DNA from: Marinomonas piezotolerans
GTDB taxonomy: Bacteria > Pseudomonadota > Gammaproteobacteria > Pseudomonadales > Marinomonadaceae
Length of the DNA stretch: 64,000 nt
Direction of reading: 5' to 3'
NCBI RefSeq assembly: GCF_003362755.1
Contig: NZ_QKRA01000002.1
Location: forward strand, 310,001 to 374,000
Both the position numbers and the translations under genes were made by a program. Below the pieces are notes generated by a model. That model saw only the letters and a program-made list of their open reading frames with translations. It was not told the DNA's origin and made no database searches. How positions within the stretch are numbered: position 1 is the stretch's first letter; the number at the start of each line of letters is the position of its first letter. This document shows positions 25,682 through 33,775 of the stretch, one piece after another.

Positions 25682-26719
25682 ATGGGATTGATTCATCCAA
25701 AATACAAAGTTGCAGCGGTGCAAGCTGCTCCCGCTTTTTTAGATCTTGATGCGTCTGTAGATAAGACCATAGCTTATATAAAAGAGGCCTCCGACGCTGG
25801 GGCAGAATTGGTGACTTTTCCAGAATTATGGATACCAGGTTACCCATGGTGGGTTTGGTTAGGGTCCACCGCTTGGGCGGTACAGCGCGGTTTCGTACAG
25901 CAGTATTTTGATAACGCATTGAGTTATGACAGCCCAGAAGCGGACCGTATTCGTGAGGCGGTTGCCAAGCATAAAATTACGGCGGTGATTGGGTTAGCCG
26001 AACGTAAAGGCGGTACGCTTTATATCGCACAATGGATTATTGGTCCCGAAGGTGAAACGATTGCTGAACGTCGAAAAGTCCGTCCAACTCACCAAGAACG
26101 TACTGTATTTGGAGAAGGGGACGGTAGCGATTTAGCCGTGCATGACACGTCGCTTGGTCGTGTGGGGGCACTCAATTGTTGGGAAAACGTGTTGTCACTT
26201 AATAAATACGCAATGTACTCTCAGCATGAGCAAGTGCACGTCGCGTCTTGGCCGAGCTTTTCAACATATCCGTTTGCCCACGCAATGGGATATGAGACTA
26301 ACAATGCCGTTAGCAAGGTGTACGCCGTAGAAGGAAGTTGCTTTGTGATTGCACCCAGTGCCGTTTTCTCTAAAGAAATGCACGACCTGCTATGTGACAC
26401 ACCTGAGAAACACGAGTTGGTCAACATAGGAGGGGGCCATACGGTTATCTATGGGCCTGATGGCAGTCCTTTGTGTGAAAAAATTCCTGAAGATCAAGAA
26501 GGCATTCTTTATGCTGATATTGATCTAGGAGTGATTGGGGTAGCAAAAAGTACAATGGATCCAGTGGGGCATTATTCACGCCCTGACATTACACGTTTGT
26601 TGTTCAATAAACGCCCTAATCGTGTGGTAGAACACAAGCGAATGCCGATTGGTGTGGATGAGCTTGAAGAGACAGAAGGCTACGATATTAAAGAGGTCGA
26701 ACAGCAAGGCCGTTATTGA
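25682..26719 (+). CDS. Nitrilase, arylacetonitrilase-like
   Basis: 345 residues. Hydrolyses a nitrile to the carboxylic acid plus ammonia. The catalytic triad is complete: E48 (FPELW), K132 (RRKVRPTH) and C166 (LNCWEN). The segments RTVFGEGDGSDL and KYAMYSQHEQVHVASWPSF, followed by NNAVSKVYAVEGSCFV, closely resemble bacterial arylacetonitrilases that act on mandelonitrile and phenylacetonitrile. Length and C-terminal tail are normal for helical-filament nitrilases. Nearby mdlC, aromatic aldehyde dehydrogenases and a PanE-like dehydrogenase support an aryl substrate. Start chosen by AAGGAG 8 bp upstream. Confidence 0.92.
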   Translation: MGLIHPKYKVAAVQAAPAFLDLDASVDKTIAYIKEASDAGAELVTFPELWIPGYPWWVWLGSTAWAVQRGFVQQYFDNALSYDSPEADRIREAVAKHKITAVIGLAERKGGTLYIAQWIIGPEGETIAERRKVRPTHQERTVFGEGDGSDLAVHDTSLGRVGALNCWENVLSLNKYAMYSQHEQVHVASWPSFSTYPFAHAMGYETNNAVSKVYAVEGSCFVIAPSAVFSKEMHDLLCDTPEKHELVNIGGGHTVIYGPDGSPLCEKIPEDQEGILYADIDLGVIGVAKSTMDPVGHYSRPDITRLLFNKRPNRVVEHKRMPIGVDELEETEGYDIKEVEQQGRY

Positions 26720-26746
26720 TAAGCCGATTAGCGTAATATGATCATA

Positions 26747-26775
26747 AGAAGGCCAGCTACGATAGCTGGCCTTCT
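26747..26775. terminator. Shared hairpin terminator between nitrilase and aldehyde dehydrogenase
   Basis: Perfect 13-bp stem AGAAGGCCAGCTA / TAGCTGGCCTTCT with a 3-nt CGA loop, between converging genes ending at 26719 (+) and 26799 (-). The T-tracts are short, so efficiency is uncertain. Confidence 0.7.
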
Positions 26776-26798
26776 TCGTAGGTTGGGACTAAAACGTA

Positions 26799-28244
26799 TT
26801 AGAACGGGTAATGTTGATTAGGGTCTTCGACAGTAATCCAACGAAGATCGGTAAACTCTGCAATCGCTGCTTTGCCGCCGAAGCGGCCATAGCCGGAATC
26901 GCCAACCCCACCAAATGGCATTTGTGGTTCGTCCGCAACAGTTGGCCCATTAATATGACAAATACCACTTTCGATTGCATTGGCGCAGGCTAGGGCTCGG
27001 TTAATGTCTTGCGAGAATACGGCCGCAGATAAGCCGTATTCTGTATCATTTGCCATAGCAATGGCTTCCTCGTCGCCATTAACACGGATGATAGACTTCA
27101 CTGGCCCGAAGCTTTCTTCATTAAAGATGCGCATCTCAGAGGTCACATTGTCCAGCAGTGTCGCAGAGAAGACAGAGCCTTCATTTTCGCCACCACACAC
27201 CATACTAGCGCCTTTACTAACAGCATCATCGATTAGCTCGCGCATTTTATCAGACACCTCTGGGTTAACCAGTGAGCCAAGAACAACATGATCGCGTGGA
27301 TTACCCCAAGGCAATTTAGACGCTCTGGCAACCAGTTTTTCAACAAATTCATCGGCGATGGAGTTATCCACAATCAGGCGCTCAGTAGACATACAGATTT
27401 GACCTTGATTCATGAATGCGCCGAAAATAGCGGCATTTACGGCACCGTCAATATCCGCATCAGCAAGTACCAAAAGTGGTGCTTTACCGCCCAATTCGAG
27501 TAGTGCAGGTTTAAGGTTCTCGCCAGCAAGACGACCGATGATACGGCCAACAGGACTAGAGCCCGTGAAGTTGACATGACGAACCTGTGGCGCTTCGATA
27601 AGGGCTTTTACAATCTCAGGGGCATCCTCGGGAGCGTTTGAAATAAAATTAACGACACCTTCTGGAATGCCAGCTTCGATAAAGCAGTCAATAATCAGTC
27701 GATGGGTGAGTGGGCAAAACTCAGAGCTTTTCAAAATTACAGTATTGCCGCATGCCAAGGGAGCAGCGATTGCACGCGCTCCCAAAATAACCGGAGCATT
27801 CCACGGGGCAATGGCTAAACACACACCTTTAGGTTTATTAATCCCCATTGCTAGGGTGCCCGGTTTGTTAGCAGGAATAACCTCGCCTCCAACTTGTGAG
27901 GTGAGCGCTGCGGCTTCGCGGATGTGGCCCGCTGCCAGCATAACGTTAAAGCCGGCCCAAGGACCGGTTGCCCCCGTTTCAGTAATCATGGCCGCGATGA
28001 ACTCTTCGCTTTTTGATTCCATGATGTCGGCGGCTTTATTCAATACAGCACGGCGTTCGGCTGGGCCTGTATTGGCCCAATTAGAAAAGGCTGCATGAGC
28101 GGCTTTGGTGACGGCTGCAATGTCATCGAGCGTTGCGGCGGCGGACTGAGACGCCACCTCACTTGTTACAGGATCTAGACGCGAAAATGTTTGCTGATTG
28201 CTAGCGGGTTGGTCTTGACCTGCAATGCTTAGTAAAACTGTCAT
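26799..28244 (-). CDS. Aromatic aldehyde dehydrogenase (salicylaldehyde/benzaldehyde type)
   Basis: 481 residues, NAD(P)-dependent ALDH superfamily. Motifs: APWNAPVILGARAIAAPLACGN, the glycine-rich FTGSSPVGRIIG, the catalytic Glu in LELGGKAP and catalytic Cys in NQGQICMSTER. The QICMSTER context and the terminal NQHYPF are typical of NahF-like salicylaldehyde and vanillin dehydrogenases. Last gene of a minus-strand operon that begins with a second ALDH at 35239 and contains an SDR and an ABC importer. Expected role: oxidation of an aromatic aldehyde, probably benzaldehyde, to the acid. Confidence 0.9.
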   Translation of the reverse strand: MTVLLSIAGQDQPASNQQTFSRLDPVTSEVASQSAAATLDDIAAVTKAAHAAFSNWANTGPAERRAVLNKAADIMESKSEEFIAAMITETGATGPWAGFNVMLAAGHIREAAALTSQVGGEVIPANKPGTLAMGINKPKGVCLAIAPWNAPVILGARAIAAPLACGNTVILKSSEFCPLTHRLIIDCFIEAGIPEGVVNFISNAPEDAPEIVKALIEAPQVRHVNFTGSSPVGRIIGRLAGENLKPALLELGGKAPLLVLADADIDGAVNAAIFGAFMNQGQICMSTERLIVDNSIADEFVEKLVARASKLPWGNPRDHVVLGSLVNPEVSDKMRELIDDAVSKGASMVCGGENEGSVFSATLLDNVTSEMRIFNEESFGPVKSIIRVNGDEEAIAMANDTEYGLSAAVFSQDINRALACANAIESGICHINGPTVADEPQMPFGGVGDSGYGRFGGKAAIAEFTDLRWITVEDPNQHYPF

Positions 28245-28261
28245 AGTATTTTTCCTTTTTG

Positions 28262-29047
28262 TTATAAGCCAAGTTCTTCAACGGTAACGGAGGCTTCTAG
28301 CCCTCCGTCGGTGGCGATGTTGTTTCCATTTACCCAGCGAGCGGCATCTGAGCACAAAAACAAAATAACAGGCGCAATGTCCGAGGGGGTGCCAGCGCGG
28401 CCAACGCGGTTGACGTCAGAGTTGACACGCTCATCACCTAGAACATTACGAAATTGGTTTAAAATAGGTGTTTCAACTGGCCCTGGTGATACCGCATTGA
28501 CACGGATTCGACGGGATTTAAAGGTGTCTTGGTGGGCTGCCAGCATGGTCCAAACAAGCAGGATCTCTTTCGAGATTGGATAACCAAGTTCATTGGGAAT
28601 GTCATGCTTGTTCATAACCTGATCAAGGTCTGGAAAGCCACTCATTTTAGCGATGGTGGACGCCCGCTTTGTATTTTGGCGCCAACCAAATCCCGCCATA
28701 GACGCCACGTTTACGATGCTACCGCCGGTTCGAATTTTATTGGCTAAGCCTTCGGATAGTGCTTTTAGGCCAAAAAAGTTGATCGCTAATGTGATGGCTG
28801 CCCCGCCCGTACCAGAAACACCTGCGACATTACATAAACCATCTATATCATTAGGAAGAGCCTGAATAATGGCGTCTACGCCTGCTTGAGTAGACAAGTC
28901 ACCCTCTAAAAAAGCTCCGATGTTATGCTTAGGTTTGACCACATCAATACCTATAACGTTCGCGCCCATTTGCGCGGCTTGCTCAGCGGTGCGTTGACCG
29001 ATGCCGCTTGATACGCCTGTAACGACAATGGTTTTACCAAATAACAT
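28262..29047 (-). CDS. SDR-family dehydrogenase, coniferyl-alcohol dehydrogenase-like
   Basis: 261 residues. NAD-binding TGVSSGIG (11-18), acidic residue after strand 2 (IGIDVVKP), NVAG motif, and a catalytic region with Y-x-x-x-K in YPISKE. The sequence, with IDGLCNVAGV and RVNAVSPGPVETPILNQF, resembles CalA-type coniferyl alcohol dehydrogenase. The likely reaction is reversible oxidation of an aryl alcohol to aldehyde, which would feed the flanking aldehyde dehydrogenases. Only 17 bp separate it from the downstream ALDH gene and 10 bp from the upstream permease gene, so it is inside the operon. Confidence 0.85.
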   Translation of the reverse strand: MLFGKTIVVTGVSSGIGQRTAEQAAQMGANVIGIDVVKPKHNIGAFLEGDLSTQAGVDAIIQALPNDIDGLCNVAGVSGTGGAAITLAINFFGLKALSEGLANKIRTGGSIVNVASMAGFGWRQNTKRASTIAKMSGFPDLDQVMNKHDIPNELGYPISKEILLVWTMLAAHQDTFKSRRIRVNAVSPGPVETPILNQFRNVLGDERVNSDVNRVGRAGTPSDIAPVILFLCSDAARWVNGNNIATDGGLEASVTVEELGL

Positions 29048-29057
29048 ATTGTTCTCC

Positions 29058-30059
29058 TTATTTATTTTTAAGTGTGTCAGTCGTTAGGCCAGTGACTTGA
29101 TAGCCAACAGGAACCAAGGTGATACCTAATTTACTTTCAATGGCTCCCCAAATGCCTTTTGGTAAGAAAAGGGAGCACAACATAGCCACAGCACCTAAAC
29201 CAACGAGGTACCAAACTCCGGCGGTTGCGAACCATGTTTCCACTGCGAAAAACAGCAAAGCGCCTAAGATTGCGCCTTCAAATCGTCCTAATCCTCCCAC
29301 CAATACCATGAAGATCATGTAAGCAGTCCATTGCACTGAGAAGTAGGTTTTAGGTTGAAAAGAAGAGGCTTGCGCAAGCCATAGCGCGCCGGCCAATGCC
29401 GTGCCAAAAGCAGCGAAAATGAAGAACCACTTTTTAACCCTTTCAGGGTCAACACCAATGGAGTCGGCTGCTTCTTCATTGTCACGGATGGCTTGCATCG
29501 CGATACCAGCTCTGGAACGCAGTACATAGAACAGTCCCAGTAGTAAAGCGGACATACTGAGTAGAGCAGCTAAGTATATGAATAGGCGGCGGCTCTCGAT
29601 TGAGTACTGGTTTAAGGCAATCAATGAGATGCCTGTTTCACCTTGTATTAATGGATCGAGGTTAACTAAAAGGTGGCCGATGGAGGCAAGTACCCACATA
29701 CCAATGGCAAATTCCCCAGCTTTTAGTCTGAGCATAAAGGTTGAAATGGGCCAGCTGAGTAGTCCCACCAAGCAGGCCGCTAATACGATGGCGATAAAAG
29801 GAGAGATCCCCATATCTGTAATACGTATCGTCGTATACGCGCCCAATCCCAAAAATAGTTGTTGTCCGATGGAGACTAAGCCGCCAAATCCGGCGAGCGT
29901 GTTCCACATAGCTGCCATAATGATATAGATGAACAGCACGGTTAGACGCTCCATCACATCGTTAGAGGCAAATGAAGGCAATATAATGAGCGCAATAAAC
30001 AGAGCGATGATGATAGAAAGCGTTACCTGTGAATAAGCGTTAGAGCGTTTTATGTTCAT
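29058..30059 (-). CDS. Branched-chain-type ABC permease (LivM-like)
   Basis: 333 residues, about nine transmembrane helices. The FGGLVSIGQQLFLGLGAY segment and the cytoplasmic EAA-like region (SRAGIAMQAIRDNEEAADSIGV) identify the LivM subunit of HAAT-family importers. Its start overlaps the LivH-like gene stop by 4 bp. Partner of the LivH-like permease; together they form the membrane channel. Because the operon also encodes aromatic aldehyde dehydrogenases, an aromatic or nitrile-derived substrate is more likely than branched-chain amino acids. Confidence 0.88.
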   Translation of the reverse strand: MNIKRSNAYSQVTLSIIIALFIALIILPSFASNDVMERLTVLFIYIIMAAMWNTLAGFGGLVSIGQQLFLGLGAYTTIRITDMGISPFIAIVLAACLVGLLSWPISTFMLRLKAGEFAIGMWVLASIGHLLVNLDPLIQGETGISLIALNQYSIESRRLFIYLAALLSMSALLLGLFYVLRSRAGIAMQAIRDNEEAADSIGVDPERVKKWFFIFAAFGTALAGALWLAQASSFQPKTYFSVQWTAYMIFMVLVGGLGRFEGAILGALLFFAVETWFATAGVWYLVGLGAVAMLCSLFLPKGIWGAIESKLGITLVPVGYQVTGLTTDTLKNK

Positions 30060-30964
30060 ACAACGTTTTCCTCTTTGTTAAATTTAGATAGCCAGTGTTT
30101 CAGAGAAAAAACATCACGATGGAAGTAGATTCGAGCAAACAGAAAGATCAGAAACATAAGGTGTCCGCCCAGTAAAAAGCCCTGTGGATGGATGAGAGCA
30201 CCAATGCTCTGGGCAATAGCGAGAATGATACCCCCCATGAACACCCCCCATAGCGAGCCGACACCGCCAATGATAGTGGCCTCAAACGCAAACAAGAGCT
30301 GTGGACCACCCGAGTAAGCATCAAAAGTGCCTCTTAGACCTAATGCTGTGCCAGAAATAGCGACCGTCATCATGGCAATAGCCGCTGAAATTCCTGCTAT
30401 TTTTCGAGCGTCAATGCCAACCAATCCTGCTGTATCTGGGTCAAATGCAGTGGCTCTTATTTGGCGGCCAAGATGCGTGAAACGTAGAATGAGATCCAGT
30501 CCGCCGATCATGGCAATGGCGGTTATCAGGACAATAACGGGTAGCTTGCCAATCCATAAGTCGAATATTTCATAAGATTCCCAGCTTAAATCGCCTAGAT
30601 ATGGAGACAATGAGCGGGTATTTGCGCCAAATTGCTGGAACAGCAGATTATCTATAACAATGGCGAGACCAAATGTAGTGAGTACGGGTAACAACTCGCC
30701 ACCCTTGGTCGTACGCTCTAAAATCACACGCTGTAGCAAAAGACCGATAATTGCCATGATTGGTAGAATCATTAGCACGCTTATAAAAGGAGAGAGGGCT
30801 AATGCGTCGGTGATTTCCCACACTAGATAGGCGCTCAAAATTGCTAGTGATCCATGTGCTAAATTGATGATACGCATCACTTGGAACATGAAGGCGAGCC
30901 CGCAGGCGATAAGCGCGTAGTAGCCGCCCAGTAGAATGGCTTGTACAAGACTATTAATAATCAT
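30056..30964 (-). CDS. Branched-chain-type ABC permease (LivH-like)
   Basis: 302 residues, about eight transmembrane helices. The RIINLAHGSLAILSAYLVW segment near residue 30 is the LivH signature, and the EAA-like loop includes LGRQIRATAFDPDTAGLVGI. Four-base overlaps with the genes on both sides (30056-30059 and 30961-30964) show tight translational coupling. Forms a heterodimeric channel with the LivM-like subunit. Confidence 0.88.
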   Translation of the reverse strand: MIINSLVQAILLGGYYALIACGLAFMFQVMRIINLAHGSLAILSAYLVWEITDALALSPFISVLMILPIMAIIGLLLQRVILERTTKGGELLPVLTTFGLAIVIDNLLFQQFGANTRSLSPYLGDLSWESYEIFDLWIGKLPVIVLITAIAMIGGLDLILRFTHLGRQIRATAFDPDTAGLVGIDARKIAGISAAIAMMTVAISGTALGLRGTFDAYSGGPQLLFAFEATIIGGVGSLWGVFMGGIILAIAQSIGALIHPQGFLLGGHLMFLIFLFARIYFHRDVFSLKHWLSKFNKEENVV

Positions 30965-31680
30965 GAAGCCTCCTGATTATTGGATTGATGAAGTCCGAAG
31001 TAAGCTTGAGTAATTTCTTCTTTGTTGGTGTCGCAGGTCGGCTTGTCGAGCACCACCTTTCCCTCTAGCATGCAAATCGCTCGCTGCGAAAAACTGATGG
31101 CACGTCCCAAATCTTGCTCCACTAGTAAAATGGTGGTGCCAGCGCCTTTCAGGCTGTTGATTGAGGCATAGACTTGATCAACGACGAGAGGCGACAGGCC
31201 AAGACTGACTTCATCTAAAATCAATAAGTCTGGGTTTGACATCAGTGCTCGGCCAATGGCAGTTGCTTGTTGTTCGCCACCTGAAAGATGACCTGTTTTT
31301 GAATGGCGGCGTTTGACTAAGTTTGGGAAGGTTTCAAAAATGCGGTCTATGTTCCAATCTCCAGAGCGTTTGACCGTCGTGCCGAGCAATAAGTTTTCTT
31401 CCACCGTCATGTCGGCAAATAAACGGCGCCCTTCTGGCACTAATGACAAGCCTTGCTTCACTCGTGTACTAGAGGGTGTCTGCGTCACATCTTGTTGTTT
31501 GAAACTGACACTTCCAGAATAGACAGGTAATGCACCTGCGATGGCTCTTAATAGTGTAGATTTACCTGCGCCATTAGCCCCGATGAGCGAGACAATATCG
31601 CCTTGAGCGATTTCCATAGACACATCTTGTACTGCGCGAAACTGGCCGTAGCGCACATCTAAATTACGCACCGAGAGCAT
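30961..31680 (-). CDS. ABC transporter ATPase (LivF-like)
   Basis: 239 residues, usual LivF length. Walker A GANGAGKSTLL (about 34-44), signature LSGGEQQ, Walker B LLILDEVSLGL and H-loop region ILLVEQDL are intact. The PEGRRLFADMTVEENLLLG segment is characteristic of LivF. Energises uptake together with the LivG-like ATPase, whose gene end it overlaps by 17 bp. Confidence 0.9.
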   Translation of the reverse strand: MLSVRNLDVRYGQFRAVQDVSMEIAQGDIVSLIGANGAGKSTLLRAIAGALPVYSGSVSFKQQDVTQTPSSTRVKQGLSLVPEGRRLFADMTVEENLLLGTTVKRSGDWNIDRIFETFPNLVKRRHSKTGHLSGGEQQATAIGRALMSNPDLLILDEVSLGLSPLVVDQVYASINSLKGAGTTILLVEQDLGRAISFSQRAICMLEGKVVLDKPTCDTNKEEITQAYFGLHQSNNQEAS

Positions 31681-32413
31681 GGTCTGTACCTCCCATATAG
31701 GCTTGCATGACTTGTTGATTCGACATCACGTCATTGGGATTGCCTTGGGCAATAATTTGGCCACTATCCATACAAATCAGAGTCTTAGCGACGCGCAGTA
31801 AGATATGAACAATATGTTCGATCCAGACAATGCCAATACCTCGCTCACGCAAGGTAAGAATCGTATCCACCAGTTGCAATGCCTCGGCGTCGGTCAAGCC
31901 TCCACCAATTTCATCAAGGAAAAGCAATTTGGGTTGTGTCGCTAATGCCCTCGCGAGTTCTAATCGTTTTCGGTCCAGCAAGCCTATACTGTCGGCCTCG
32001 CGGTTTGCTAAATGCAGCATTCCGCACAGTTTTATGGACTCGAGTGCAATGTCATATGCAGCTTCTCGATTACTGGTCGCAGAATGAATCGCGGCAACGA
32101 ATACATTTTCGAATACGCTAATCCCTGAGAACGGCTTAGGTATTTGGTGTGTTCTAACGAGGCCTTGTTTTGCTCTTTCACGAGCAGGTAATTGCGTTAT
32201 GTCTTTGTCATTAAGTGCAATCTGACCGCTCGTAGGAGCTTGTGCGCCAGATAAAACACTTAGAAGGGTGGATTTTCCCGCTCCGTTGGGACCGACGATG
32301 CCAATGGCATCGTCGGTATCCATATTAAAATCAATCCCATTCAGCACTTGCACACGACCGAAGGATTTATGAATCCCCGTCGCTTGTAATTGTGAATATG
32401 GCGTCATGATCAC
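31664..32413 (-). CDS. ABC transporter ATPase (LivG-like)
   Basis: 249 residues from the GTG at 32413, chosen because AGGA lies 8 bp upstream and just past the stop of the binding-protein gene; a start at 32452 would overlap that gene. Walker A GPNGAGKSTLL, Q-loop THQIPKPFSGISVFENV (the LivG-type insertion), signature LDRKRLELARALA and Walker B LLFLDEIGGGL are visible. The signature LSGGQ is replaced by LLDRKR, as is common in LivG proteins. Works with LivF-, LivH- and LivM-like subunits. Confidence 0.88.
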   Translation of the reverse strand: MIMTPYSQLQATGIHKSFGRVQVLNGIDFNMDTDDAIGIVGPNGAGKSTLLSVLSGAQAPTSGQIALNDKDITQLPARERAKQGLVRTHQIPKPFSGISVFENVFVAAIHSATSNREAAYDIALESIKLCGMLHLANREADSIGLLDRKRLELARALATQPKLLFLDEIGGGLTDAEALQLVDTILTLRERGIGIVWIEHIVHILLRVAKTLICMDSGQIIAQGNPNDVMSNQQVMQAYMGGTDHALGA

Positions 32414-32423
32414 GTTGTCATTC

Positions 32424-33716
32424 CTATTTTTTATTATATTGAAGTAACTCATGAGTTACGGGGACATTCGGGTCTGTGACGTTTTCCGTGATCACATAAT
32501 CTAATTTGTACTTGCCTGTTCCTTTCACCCACTGTGATCCGATAATGGGACCTGAGGCAACATTGGGAACAGGGCCAGAGGTGAAGTCCACTGGGCCGCC
32601 GATCGTCGTGATGTTCATATTTGCAATGGCGTCCCGCACGGCAGTACGTGATTTTGGATCGCTTGATTGCTTCAATGCTTCGGTTCCGGCATCTAGCAAT
32701 GACAGCGTGGCCCCTAATTGTAGAGTCCATTGTTCGCCTGTTTTTGTTTCCCACATTTTCGCTAGCTGCTCGCCATTGAGCCCGGTCAGTGGTGACGTAT
32801 AAGGGAACGTTTTATGCCAATATGCGGCGGACGCTATTTTGGGCCCTAGTGACCCAAGCACTTCTATGTCTGATGGGAATAAGCCTGTTTTAGCAATCTG
32901 AATGATTTTGACTTGACGGTGTAACCCTTGCTGCGCAGCCTGTCGCCAGAAAGCAGCAAAGTCGGGCGGAATAGGGAAGGTGTTAATAATTTCAACATCT
33001 TCCTTTTTAAACAGGGCGATTTGGCTGGAAAAATCGGACGTTCCTGTCTCATAGGCCCCTGGGTCAATAACGGTATATCCGGCTTGTTCAAGGCGTGGTG
33101 CGAGCACCGCTCGAATCGCGTTACCGTCAGCATCGTTCGGGTACATGACGCCTACTTTTTTGTTGGTCTCAATCAACGACCATTGAGATATGTAAGTGCG
33201 ATAGATCTCATCGGTGCCAAAGCCAAAGTGATAGGTCCAATCAAATGGGCTGGCTTCGCCGGGTTTCGCGCCGCGACCAAAGTACCAGGCCTCCCATGGC
33301 ATTACCGTGGAAATGAATGGGACCCCTGCTGCTTCACTAGCATCAGCCGCGGGGTTGATGACTTCAGGTGTCGACACGGCTAACATCAAATCGATACCTT
33401 GGTTAATCAACTCCTTTGTTAGTTGAGATGAACGTGCGGGATCCGATTGGCTGTCGCGGTCAATGATTTCAACTTGATAATGCTTACCTGCGATGGTCAT
33501 ACCCTCTGCCAACGCTGCACGGGCTTGATCTAAAATGAAACCATCAGTTTTACCAAAGTTGGCAAGCGGTCCAGTTCTTGGGCTGATGAAACCGATGCGA
33601 ATCGTGTCATCGTCTGCGTAGACCTGAGCTGACAGGATTGCGCTGCCAGCAAGGGCTGAACACAGCACTAATTTAGCCAAATTTGGCGCGAGCGGGGCTA
33701 GTAAGCGTACTTTCAT
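32424..33716 (-). CDS. Periplasmic binding protein of the Liv-type importer
   Basis: 430 residues with an N-terminal Sec signal (about 1-34, ending SAQVYADD). The mature protein has the Peripla_BP_6 fold: IRIGFISPRTGPLANFGK, VEIIDRDSQSDPARSSQ, and GVMYPNDADGN. At about 395 mature residues it is longer than LivK. It defines the importer's substrate, which cannot be read; the operon's aldehyde dehydrogenases suggest an aromatic compound. SD GAGG 5 bp before the ATG. It follows the second ALDH gene by 59 bp. Confidence 0.88.
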   Translation of the reverse strand: MKVRLLAPLAPNLAKLVLCSALAGSAILSAQVYADDDTIRIGFISPRTGPLANFGKTDGFILDQARAALAEGMTIAGKHYQVEIIDRDSQSDPARSSQLTKELINQGIDLMLAVSTPEVINPAADASEAAGVPFISTVMPWEAWYFGRGAKPGEASPFDWTYHFGFGTDEIYRTYISQWSLIETNKKVGVMYPNDADGNAIRAVLAPRLEQAGYTVIDPGAYETGTSDFSSQIALFKKEDVEIINTFPIPPDFAAFWRQAAQQGLHRQVKIIQIAKTGLFPSDIEVLGSLGPKIASAAYWHKTFPYTSPLTGLNGEQLAKMWETKTGEQWTLQLGATLSLLDAGTEALKQSSDPKSRTAVRDAIANMNITTIGGPVDFTSGPVPNVASGPIIGSQWVKGTGKYKLDYVITENVTDPNVPVTHELLQYNKK

Positions 33717-33775
33717 AAGAACCTCATTATTGTTTTGTGACGTTTGTAGGGGTAGTAAGTACTAAGGAGTATGTA

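Noticed and set aside
31664-33716. Possibility that the Liv-type operon is a plain branched-chain amino acid importer
   Set aside because: Not excluded by sequence, but placement between two aromatic aldehyde dehydrogenases and an SDR makes an aromatic-related substrate more likely.
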